A stretch of DNA of 5,394 nucleotides from the NCBI GenBank assembly GCA_022574315.1, contig JACZSH010000096.1:1-5394 (forward strand), given 5' to 3'. The DNA comes from Chloroflexota bacterium. GTDB taxonomy: Bacteria > Chloroflexota > Dehalococcoidia > Dehalococcoidales > RBG-16-60-22. The position numbers and the translations under genes were made by a program. Under the pieces are notes generated by a model, which did not search any database, was not told where the DNA came from, and worked only from the letters and a program-made list of their open reading frames with translations. Positions 1 to 5,394 of this stretch are shown here, in pieces; position 1 is the first letter of the stretch; each line of letters begins with the position of its first letter.

Positions 1-1560
1 GCCATACTCGACCTGCTCGACGTCAACCGGGGAATCGTGGTTATCACCAAGAAAGACCTGGTTGATGAAGAATTGCTCCTCCTGGTCAGAATGGAAATCG
101 AGGAGTTGATTGGCACCACCTGTCTGGCCGGTTCTCCCCTGGTGGCTGTCTCGGCGCTGACCGGGGAAGGCTTACCGGCGCTGGTCTCCACCATCGATGA
201 GCAGCTAGGTAACGCGGCACCGAGACGGGACCTGGGTCGGCCCCGCCTCCCTATCGACCGCGTTTTCACCATGGCTGGTTCCGGCACCGTGGTTACCGGC
301 ACGCTGATTGACGGTTCGCTTTCGGTGGGCCAGGAGGTGGAGATAGTCCCTGCCGGCTTGAAATCGCGCCTGCGGGGACTGCAGACCCACAAGGCTCGCC
401 TGGAAGTGGTCGAGCCGGGGAGTCGGGTGGCGGCTAACCTGGTGGGGGTGGCTACCGATCAGTTGAAGCGCGGCGACGTGCTCACCAGGCCGGGATGGCT
501 GGTGCCCACGAGGATGCTGACGGTAAACCTTAGCCTGCTTCCTTACCTGCGCTATTCGGTGCGGCACGGCACTACGGTCAGCTTCCATACCGGCGCCGCG
601 GAGACAATGGCTAAAGTCCGCCTGCTGGAAGGAGATACGCTTAAGCCGGGTGCGTCCACCTGGGTACAGCTATTATTGTCGCAGCCCGTAGCCGCCGTCA
701 ACGGCGACCATTATATTATCCGGTCGACCACGGAAACCCTGGGCGGCGGCAAAATCGTCGATGTCCGGGCAAAACGACTCCGCCGGTTCCGTCCGGAAAT
801 TATCGATAACCTGAAAGCGAGACAGGAAGGCACCGCCGAAGAAATCATCCTGGCGCTGCTGGAAACGAAGAAATCTCTGGAAATCCCCACCCTGCTCACC
901 CAGTCCGGCCAATCGATTGAGGAAGCACAACCGGCCATCGAATCACTGGTCAGGGAAGGGAAAGTGGTCCGGCTTGGCCAGGGTGACCAGGGTCAACTGA
1001 TGACCGCTGCCGACTGGAAACGTCTGACCGATAAGGCGGTAGGTACCCTCCGTGACTACCATCGGCAGAACCCCATCCGTCCCGGGATGCCCCGGGTGGA
1101 GCTGGGTAGCCGGTTGAAGCTGGGGACATACGCGGCGGCCGCCCTCCGTCAACTGGTCGAACAGGAGACTATTATTGAAGACGGGGCCACGGTGCACCTG
1201 CCCGCCCACCGCGTTGAGTTTACCCCGGCCCAGCAGGCAAAAATCGATGCTTTCCTGCGTTCACTGGGGCAGAACCCTTATTCGCCGCCCGGCGACCTTA
1301 TCCCCGAGCCTGACCTGCTCAACTGGCTCGTTGAGCAAAAGAAGGTGGTTAAAGTCAGCGAGGGTGTCGTCTTCACCGTTGCCGCCTACCGGGAAATGGT
1401 GGCCCAGGTGACCGCCCACATCAGGGCTAACCGCCGGGTGAGCCTGGCGGAAGTCCGGGACATGTTCCGCACCAGCCGCAAATATGCCCAGGCCCTGCTC
1501 GAGCACATGGACGGGGAGAAGATAACCCGCCGCGTCGGTGACGAGCGGGTGCTGGTCTAA
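1..1560 (+). CDS. selB: SelB, selenocysteine-specific translation elongation factor (5' partial)
   Basis: SelB is a cytoplasmic GTPase that carries Sec-tRNA(Sec) to the ribosome and binds the SECIS hairpin so that UGA is read as selenocysteine. The frame is open from base 1, so the gene runs off the left edge; 519 residues remain of a family that is usually about 610-640, so the P-loop, switch regions and DxxG motif are missing. Visible in order: the G4 guanine-binding motif TKKD (residues 16-19, the TKxD form usual in SelB), the G5 motif SAL (51-53), EF-Tu-like domain 2 (about 78-165, with GSGTVVTGTL), domain 3 (about 170-265) and four winged helices (about 268-519). The last winged helix holds TSRKYAQALLEHMD, typical of the SECIS-binding end of SelB. 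The long winged-helix tail separates it from EF-Tu. A GTG at 37 is internal and not the start. The gene ends with TAA. An in-frame UGA gene with a SECIS and a tRNA-Sec lie nearby, which fits this function. Confidence 0.96.
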   Translation, partial: AILDLLDVNRGIVVITKKDLVDEELLLLVRMEIEELIGTTCLAGSPLVAVSALTGEGLPALVSTIDEQLGNAAPRRDLGRPRLPIDRVFTMAGSGTVVTGTLIDGSLSVGQEVEIVPAGLKSRLRGLQTHKARLEVVEPGSRVAANLVGVATDQLKRGDVLTRPGWLVPTRMLTVNLSLLPYLRYSVRHGTTVSFHTGAAETMAKVRLLEGDTLKPGASTWVQLLLSQPVAAVNGDHYIIRSTTETLGGGKIVDVRAKRLRRFRPEIIDNLKARQEGTAEEIILALLETKKSLEIPTLLTQSGQSIEEAQPAIESLVREGKVVRLGQGDQGQLMTAADWKRLTDKAVGTLRDYHRQNPIRPGMPRVELGSRLKLGTYAAAALRQLVEQETIIEDGATVHLPAHRVEFTPAQQAKIDAFLRSLGQNPYSPPGDLIPEPDLLNWLVEQKKVVKVSEGVVFTVAAYREMVAQVTAHIRANRRVSLAEVRDMFRTSRKYAQALLEHMDGEKITRRVGDERVLV

Positions 1561-1610
1561 TCGTGGGTTTCCGCGGCATGGTGACAACTGTCTCATTTGA
1601 CTCCAATCCA

Positions 1611-1639
1611 TTGCCAAAAGGAATATTCTATGTTAATAT
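1611..1639 (+). promoter_or_regulatory. Predicted sigma70-type promoter for the PAS sensor gene
   Basis: A -35 box TTGCCA (1611-1616) is followed by a 17-base spacer and a -10 box TAATAT (1634-1639). An extended -10 TG (1631-1632) lies just upstream. The expected transcription start is about 1646, giving a leader of roughly 35 bases. It lies in the gap after selB, so the PAS gene is probably transcribed on its own and not only by read-through. The spacer contains an 8-base palindrome GAATATTC (1621-1628), whose meaning is unknown. Confidence 0.65.
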
Positions 1640-1681
1640 GGGAATTGACCGCTCTGGCCGGACAAGTCAAGAAGGCAGGAG

Positions 1682-3385
1682 ATGATAGAAGAGATATCTC
1701 TGAATGTAAAGGAATATAAAGACCTCTGCGACAGCGCTAACGACCTGATGCAATCGGTTACCCCGGATAGGCGCTTCCGGTATGTCAATAATGCCTGGCA
1801 CCAGGTTCTGGGATACAGTAAACGGGAAGCTACCGGAATGACCGTTTGGGATATTATTCACCCGGATGAACTGGAGCACTTTCAGGAGATATTTATGAGG
1901 GTGATGTCCGGAGAGGATGTCGGTCTGGTCACCACCACTTTTGTGACCAGGGACGGGCGGAAAGTTTTTGTTGAAGGCAACATTAACTGTCACTTTGCGG
2001 ATGGCAAACCGGTTTATACACGGGCCATATTCCGCGATATCACCAAACGCAAGCAGACAGAGGAAGAATTTGAAAAAATATTTAACCTCTCTCCAGATAT
2101 GGTGGGTATTTTCACTACTGAAGGAGAATTAGTCAAAGTCAATCACTCCTGGGAAACGATTCTGGGTTATAAGACTGAAGAACTTCTTAAGATGGGCTGG
2201 GCTAATCTTGTCCACCCGGACGATGTGGAAAGGACAAACAAGGAGGTGGAGGAACAGTTAAAAGGCAGTCCGGTTGTAAATTTTATCAATCGATATAAAT
2301 GCAAAGATGGTTCATATAAAACACTTGAGTGGCAGGCAACATTTGCTAAGGGGGGTATTGTTTATGCTACTGCTCGTGACATTACCGAACGCAAGCGGGC
2401 AGAGGAGGAAATCGGAAAATTCAAGACGATTACTGAAAAAGCCAACTATGGAATCGCCATGATTGACGCTGAGACGAATAATATCGTCTACACAAATAAA
2501 ACCTTTGCCCACATGCACGGATATGCAGACGACCAGTTAATCGGCTGTCACTATTCTGTCCTGTTTACCGAAGAGCAATTAAAGGAAGCCGAAAAGCTTA
2601 AAGAGGAAGCTTTAACCGAAACAGATTTTGGAACCAAGGAATTATGGCGCAAGAGGCATGACGGCAGTGTCTTCCCAACTATCACCCGGAGTATCGTAGT
2701 TAAAGATGAAGATGGTAAGCCTTTATTTATTGCCGCTACGGCGATTGACATCACCGAGCGCAAGCAGGCGGAGGAGGCGCTGCGGGAATCGGAGGGGCGC
2801 TATCGGGCTATCCTTGAGCTAAGCGGTGAAGTTGGGGAAGCGGTACTTATGCTGCAGGACACCGATGATAAAAAAGGGGTTCACGCCTTCGCTACCGGGG
2901 AGTGGTCTCGTATCACCGGCTACTCGATGGAGGAACTGCTCGGTATGTCGTGGTTCGACCTTCTTCACCCCGGTTATCGTGAGGCTTCTTTAGAGCGGTT
3001 CCAGCGCCGCATGGGCGGTGAGATTATCCCCGGACTTTTAGAAGTATCTATCGTTCGTAAGGATGGTACGGAAGTTCCCGTTGAGATTACGGCTGGCCCG
3101 ACAACGTACCGGGGAAAATTTGCTCTGGTGGTTTATGCCCGGGATATTACCGGGCCCAAGAAGGCAGAGCAGGAGCGGGAAAAACTTATTCAGGAACTCA
3201 CGAAAACACTACAGGAAGTAAAGACGCTGAGCGGCCTGCTCCCCATTTGCGCCTGGTGTAAGAAGTTTCGGGACGATGAGGGATACTGGAAATCGGTGGA
3301 AGAATATCTCGGGGAACGCACTGGAGCCGAGTTTACTCACGGGATATGTCCCGAATGTGCTGCCAAATTTCTTGACCACAGTTAA
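1682..3385 (+). CDS. Multi-PAS sensor protein with C-terminal CxxC/CxxC module
   Basis: A 567-residue soluble protein with no signal peptide or membrane segment. Four PAS/PAC units are visible at about 6-125, 127-239, 242-362 and 368-494. The first three close with the PAC signature DIT(K/E)RK at D119, D233 and D356; the fourth has the variant DITGPKK at D488. Typical PAS stretches such as GYSKREATG, HPDELEHF, GYKTEELL and HPDDVE are present. A charged helix, probably a coiled coil (about 490-517), leads to a short C-terminal module with C523-A-W-C526 and C556-P-E-C559 and the conserved-looking RDDEGYW between them. This ending recurs in PAS, GAF and response-regulator proteins and looks like a small zinc ribbon, although metal binding is inferred. 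There is no histidine kinase, GGDEF, EAL or DNA-binding domain, so the output is unknown and probably works through protein contacts. The ATG at 1682 has a purine-rich GAAGG (1671-1675) 6 bases upstream and its own promoter. The ligand or cofactor cannot be told from sequence. Confidence 0.9.
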   Translation: MIEEISLNVKEYKDLCDSANDLMQSVTPDRRFRYVNNAWHQVLGYSKREATGMTVWDIIHPDELEHFQEIFMRVMSGEDVGLVTTTFVTRDGRKVFVEGNINCHFADGKPVYTRAIFRDITKRKQTEEEFEKIFNLSPDMVGIFTTEGELVKVNHSWETILGYKTEELLKMGWANLVHPDDVERTNKEVEEQLKGSPVVNFINRYKCKDGSYKTLEWQATFAKGGIVYATARDITERKRAEEEIGKFKTITEKANYGIAMIDAETNNIVYTNKTFAHMHGYADDQLIGCHYSVLFTEEQLKEAEKLKEEALTETDFGTKELWRKRHDGSVFPTITRSIVVKDEDGKPLFIAATAIDITERKQAEEALRESEGRYRAILELSGEVGEAVLMLQDTDDKKGVHAFATGEWSRITGYSMEELLGMSWFDLLHPGYREASLERFQRRMGGEIIPGLLEVSIVRKDGTEVPVEITAGPTTYRGKFALVVYARDITGPKKAEQEREKLIQELTKTLQEVKTLSGLLPICAWCKKFRDDEGYWKSVEEYLGERTGAEFTHGICPECAAKFLDHS

Positions 3386-3423
3386 CCCGGTGTATTGTCG
3401 TGTCATCTGGATAAACTGCCGCC

Positions 3424-3813
3424 TTATTCGAACTCTTTCCGGGATAACGCCACCAGCACCGTGGCCGCAATCCCAGGCAGCGCTGTGCTCAGAATCGCCA
3501 CGATGGAACCGGCCAGCGCCAGTCCCCAGTTTTTCCGCTGCAGGGCGTTAATGCCGCCTATCAGGGGCAGGGCACTGAAAACGGCCATCAGCAGGGCGGC
3601 AATCACCATGAATCCCTGGATGATGCCGGACAGCCACAGCGGCATCAGTTCGGCGATACGGCTCAGCGCCATCACGCCGCCGCCGATGGCGACCAGGATA
3701 ACCATGATAATAAACACCCCGAACAGGTTCAGAATACCGATGACTATGTTGATAATCCCGGCTACGGTCGGCTTCCAGGTGGTCTCTATCGGCCTTGCTT
3801 CGCTGGCTCTCAC
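3424..3813 (-). CDS. Small multi-span membrane protein of unknown function
   Basis: A 129-residue, strongly hydrophobic protein. After a polar N-terminus of about 15 residues there are three likely membrane regions at about 16-44, 59-88 and 98-123; the middle one may be two short helices. Between the second and third is a basic turn with the motif QRKNWGLALAGS, and the protein ends in SRKEFE. I recognise the pattern as common in small uncharacterised membrane proteins of bacteria and archaea but cannot give a function. The start is uncertain: GTG at 3813-3811 is the first usable codon after an in-frame TAG four codons upstream, and it has no clear Shine-Dalgarno site. A GTG at 3832 in another frame would give an N-terminus VALEFTGE, which would need a frameshift to join this frame. 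The stop lies 38 bases from the end of the convergent PAS gene. The hydrophobic pattern supports this strand over the open frame on the plus strand. Confidence 0.75.
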   Translation of the reverse strand: MRASEARPIETTWKPTVAGIINIVIGILNLFGVFIIMVILVAIGGGVMALSRIAELMPLWLSGIIQGFMVIAALLMAVFSALPLIGGINALQRKNWGLALAGSIVAILSTALPGIAATVLVALSRKEFE

Positions 3814-3886
3814 CGGTAAATTCTAACGCCACGGGCCTGAAAATACAACGCTGCTACTGGCAGAGCGTATTCGTATTCCGGACTCA

Positions 3887-3915
3887 TTGACTGCCGGGAG
3901 ATGAAAGGCTAATAT
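3887..3915 (+). promoter_or_regulatory. Predicted sigma70-type promoter for the selenoprotein gene
   Basis: TTGACT (3887-3892, five of six bases matching the consensus -35) is followed by 17 bases and TAATAT (3910-3915). The expected start is about 3922, giving a leader of roughly 72 bases before the ATG at 3994. Both boxes and the spacing are close to ideal, so constitutive housekeeping expression is likely. The -10 region reads TATATT on the opposite strand and could be shared with a promoter for the divergent membrane-protein gene, but that strand has only a poor -35. Confidence 0.7.
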
Positions 3916-3993
3916 AGAGGTTGGTATCTGCCGGTGAAATAGACATAATTTGCGCTTAACCCCCTCGGTTTTGATGATGAAAGGAAGATTATC

Positions 3994-4620
3994 ATGGCAA
4001 AGCAAAGAACGGGTGACACTTCAGAAATAGACGTCTACTTCGATTACCGCTGACCTTACGTCTACAATGCGGCGGTCTGGCTGCAAAGGGTCGGCGAAGT
4101 CCTGGGTTCGCCGTTGGTCATCAACTGGAAGTACTTCAGCCTGGAACAGGTTAACCGCCGGCCGGGACACGGACAGAAAATCTGGGAACTGCCGGAGGAC
4201 TCTCCGGCACCGGGGTGGCGCGCTTTCCGGGCGGCGGAAGCGGCCCGTTGCCAGGGGGAAACCGCCTTTACCGATTTCCACATGGCGTTGCTCGAAGAAA
4301 AGCACGTGCGGAAAAACGATATCGAGGACATGAAAGTGATTAATCGGGTGGCTCAGCGCGTGGGGCTGGAGATGGCCCGGTTCCGGGAAGACTTCAGCCG
4401 CCGTCAGTCGCTGGCCCGTCTGGCGGAGCAGCACACTTTTGCCGTGGAGACGCTGGGAATCTTCGGTACACCGACCCTTGTCTTCCCGGCAGGGCAGGCT
4501 ATTTTCCTGAAGATGTCGCCCCCTCCCTCCCCGGAGGAAAGCCTGGCCGTCTTTATGGAGATGTCTAACCTGGCCTGCCACCGGCCAAATATTCTGGAAG
4601 TTAAGCGGCCGCCGGGTTAA
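3994..4620 (+). CDS. DsbA/FrnE-like thioredoxin-fold selenoprotein (UGA at 4051-4053 read as Sec)
   Basis: With UGA read as selenocysteine this is a complete 208-residue protein of the DsbA superfamily (FrnE / 2-hydroxychromene-2-carboxylate isomerase branch), near the usual length of about 200-220. The N-terminal strand EIDVYFDYR leads into U20-P-Y-V-Y. In relatives this place reads C-P-x-C-Y (oxidoreductases) or S-P-Y-x-Y (isomerases), so Sec replaces the nucleophile and the second cysteine is Val23. A helical insert (about 45-150) carries the family-like ARCQGETAF and FHMALLEE, followed by the thioredoxin cis-proline loop FGTP (P160) and a C-terminal helix ending in a KRPP tail. The only cysteines are C86 and C195. 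No signal peptide is seen, so it is probably cytoplasmic. The ATG has AAGGA (3981-3985) 8 bases upstream and a strong promoter; an in-frame TAA at 3946 blocks any ATG further upstream. A thiol/selenol redox role is inferred; the substrate is unknown. A pseudogene is unlikely given the SECIS and the intact frame. Confidence 0.9.
4051..4093 (+). promoter_or_regulatory. SECIS element with Sec UGA codon
   Basis: Bacterial SECIS elements are hairpins inside the coding region, just after the UGA, whose apical loop is bound by the last winged helix of SelB. Here the upper stem TGCGGC (4068-4073) pairs with GCTGCA (4080-4085), six pairs including one G-U, around the loop GGTCTG (4074-4079). The loop starts 20 bases after the UGA and contains GGUC, as does the E. 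coli fdhF loop AGGUCU. A lower stem pairs 4051-4057 with 4087-4093 (seven pairs including G-U wobbles) and includes the UGA itself. A 10-base internal bulge (4058-4067) faces a single A (4086). The base after UGA is C, a weak termination context also found in fdhF. Confidence 0.88.
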
Positions 4621-4628
4621 AGCTCCGT

Positions 4629-4666
4629 GGTATCTGGTAGCGGGTTTATTATGGTACGCTCATACC
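4629..4666 (+). terminator. Weak hairpin between convergent genes, possible terminator
   Basis: GGTAT (4629-4633) can pair with ATACC (4662-4666), and AGCG (4639-4642) with CGCT (4657-4660), around a 14-base loop, with an uneven internal bulge. The plus strand after it is T-rich but interrupted (TTACTTATTCTTC). It sits exactly in the gap between the selenoprotein gene and the convergent thioesterase gene, where a terminator is expected, but it is weak. Confidence 0.25.
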
Positions 4667-5137
4667 TTACTTATTCTTCATTTCTCTCAGCCGGGCTTCT
4701 CTCCTGGCCAGGGCCTTCAGATTTCGTTGTTTTTCCTCGTCCGTTTCCAGAATAAGCGGAGGCACCGCCGCTGGGCTGCCATCCTTGCCAATGGCGACCA
4801 TGGTTATATTCGCCGACGCGGTGTGCCGCTTCTTCCCCGTAATCAGGTTTTCTGTTTCCGCCTGTACCCCTATTTCCATAGAGGTTCTGCCCACCAGGTT
4901 CAGGCCGGCTTTGATAGTGACGAAGTCGCCGACATATACCGGATGATGGAAATCCAGGCGGTCAATGGTAGCCGTAACCACGTTTGTTCTGGCGTGCCGG
5001 TAGGCCACCACTCCGGCGGCCGTATCCAGCAGCTTCATGATGACGCCGCCGTGTACGTTGCCGGCAATATTCACATCCTGCGGGGTCATTACCTGGGCCA
5101 TGACCACGCTGCTGTCGCTAACCCTTTTGGCTTCCAT
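4667..5137 (-). CDS. Acyl-CoA thioesterase, hotdog fold (YciA/BFIT-like)
   Basis: A 156-residue cytoplasmic hotdog-fold protein predicted to hydrolyse acyl-CoA to free acid and CoA. The N-terminal strand is followed by NIAGNVHGGVIMKLLD, which holds the family's HGG turn (29-31) and an acidic residue (D38) at the start of the central helix, where the catalytic Asp lies in YciA-type enzymes. Next come VTATIDRLDFHHPVYVGD and the strands carrying GRTSMEIGVQ and TASANITMVA, also typical. The C-terminus is a highly charged helix (EEKQRNLKALARREARLREMKNK region, about 131-156) beyond the usual core. ATG at 5137 was chosen because GGAGG lies 7 bases upstream; an ATG at 5164 would add nine residues but has no ribosome site. 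Chain-length preference cannot be read from sequence. The gene is convergent with the selenoprotein gene and downstream of selC on the same strand, and no functional link to selenium is evident. Confidence 0.9.
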   Translation of the reverse strand: MEAKRVSDSSVVMAQVMTPQDVNIAGNVHGGVIMKLLDTAAGVVAYRHARTNVVTATIDRLDFHHPVYVGDFVTIKAGLNLVGRTSMEIGVQAETENLITGKKRHTASANITMVAIGKDGSPAAVPPLILETDEEKQRNLKALARREARLREMKNK

Positions 5138-5144
5138 TCCGTTT

Positions 5145-5149
5145 CCTCC
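5145..5149 (-). promoter_or_regulatory. Shine-Dalgarno site fixing the thioesterase start
   Basis: GGAGG on the minus strand, inside GGAGGGAGGAAAC, ends 7 bases before the ATG at 5137-5135. It lies downstream of the alternative ATG at 5164, so it can only serve the shorter start. Confidence 0.85.
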
Positions 5150-5290
5150 CTCCGGTGAATCCATCGCTGGCGCCGGGATTTAGGCTACTATGTCCACTCC
5201 ACATCACCATTGACCGGTTTATTCAAGTTCCGTGTCGCTCTATTCTACTATCATTATGGGAACAGGCGGCCCGGATATTAAACGACCATC

Positions 5291-5330
5291 ATTTTTATCG
5301 ACCGAGTCCATTACGTAGCGAAGTAAAAAT
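5291..5330. repeat. AT-rich inverted repeat between selC and the thioesterase gene
   Basis: ATTTTTATCG (5291-5300) can pair with CGA (5319-5321) plus TAAAAAT (5324-5330), ten pairs with a two-base AG bulge and an 18-base loop. Going out of selC on the minus strand, a T5 run (5340-5336) lies 12 bases after the CCA end, and this repeat opens with a second T5 run (5329-5325). It may help end selC transcription or act upstream of the thioesterase gene. It does not have the GC-rich stem of a classic terminator. I found no convincing promoter for the thioesterase gene in 5138-5352. Confidence 0.35.
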
Positions 5331-5352
5331 GAATCAAAAAGTTCAGTAACAT

Positions 5353-5394
5353 TGGCGGGAGCGCATGGGAGTCGAACCCACCGAAGACACTTCT
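5353..5394 (-). tRNA. selC: tRNA-Sec (UGA), 3' part, cut by the window end
   Basis: Read on the minus strand, the last 42 bases end in GCGCTCCC (acceptor 3' strand, 5364-5357), discriminator G (5356) and encoded CCA (5355-5353). Before this is a T arm: GTGGG (5381-5377), loop TTCGACT (5376-5370) and CCCAT (5369-5365). Thirteen bases separate the T loop from the discriminator, one more than the 7+5 of normal tRNAs; this 8+5 arm is the bacterial tRNA-Sec hallmark. The TTCGACT loop and GCCA end match E. coli selC. Just before the T arm, GAAG-TGT-CTTC (5393-5383) forms a small hairpin that fits the tip of a long variable arm, as in tRNA-Sec and tRNA-Ser. The anticodon lies outside the window, so identity rests on arm length and context (selB and a SECIS gene). 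Confidence 0.85.

Noticed and set aside
205..588. Minus-strand open frames inside selB, also at 1261-1617
   Set aside because: Antisense shadows of a clearly conserved GC-rich gene; no domain or ribosome site.
3395..3826. 143-residue plus-strand open frame opposite the membrane protein
   Set aside because: Low-complexity composition rich in Ile, Pro, Thr and Ser, as expected for the reverse of a hydrophobic gene.
3958..3970. Small AACC/GGTT hairpin in the selenoprotein leader
   Set aside because: Four pairs only, too weak to support an attenuator or riboswitch.
4021..4581. 186-residue open frame on the minus strand
   Set aside because: It lies opposite the selenoprotein gene and shows no recognisable domain, whereas the plus strand matches a known fold throughout.
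4114..4620. 168-residue ORF as the whole DsbA-like gene
   Set aside because: It is the 3' part of the same frame after the UGA and lacks the first strand and active site; no ribosome site precedes its ATG.
4727..5158. 143-residue plus-strand open frame opposite the thioesterase
   Set aside because: Shadow of the thioesterase, whose fold motifs and ribosome site are clear.
5138..5164. Upstream ATG for the thioesterase
   Set aside because: It has no ribosome site, and the strong GGAGG lies inside this extension, serving the ATG at 5137.
1..5394. CRISPR arrays, insertion sequences or att sites
   Set aside because: No regularly spaced repeats, transposase or terminal repeats were seen. Repeated DNA in the PAS gene comes from its recurring DITxRK junctions. 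A tRNA gene can be an integration site, but no repeat of its 3' end was found in the window.

Overview
The window is a bacterial selenocysteine (Sec) locus. It holds most of selB (the Sec-specific elongation factor), the 3' end of a tRNA-Sec gene (selC) on the opposite strand at the far edge, and between them a gene for a DsbA/FrnE-like thioredoxin-fold protein. That gene is interrupted by one in-frame UGA exactly at the active-site position, and a good bacterial SECIS hairpin starts at the UGA. Read as Sec, the gene is a complete 208-residue selenoprotein. An annotation that treats UGA as stop would leave only a 19-residue stub and an N-terminally truncated ORF starting at 4114.

Layout: 1-1560 (+) SelB, open at the left edge and lacking about the first 110 residues; 1611-1639 a near-consensus housekeeping promoter; 1682-3385 (+) a soluble sensor with four PAS domains and a C-terminal CxxC/CxxC module but no enzymatic output domain; 3424-3813 (-) a small multi-span membrane protein, convergent with the PAS gene; 3887-3915 a second near-consensus promoter reading into 3994-4620 (+), the selenoprotein; 4667-5137 (-) a hotdog-fold acyl-CoA thioesterase, convergent with the selenoprotein gene; 5138-5352 non-coding, with an AT-rich inverted repeat at 5291-5330; 5353-5394 (-) the 3' part of tRNA-Sec, cut by the window end. 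No stretch over 300 bases lacks a gene.

How the parts work together: SelB binds Sec-tRNA(Sec), the product of selC, and the SECIS hairpin in the mRNA, and delivers Sec to the UGA. The selenoprotein is therefore a likely local client of the machinery flanking it. The PAS sensor, membrane protein and thioesterase show no direct link to selenium in their sequence.

Organism: a bacterium of moderately high GC content. Bacterial type is shown by sigma70-like promoters, Shine-Dalgarno sites, a SelB with C-terminal winged helices, a SECIS inside the coding region next to the UGA, and a tRNA-Sec with an 8+5 acceptor/T arm and encoded CCA. The style of the proteins suggests an anaerobic or subsurface lineage such as Chloroflexota (Dehalococcoidia-like), but this is an impression and not demonstrated.
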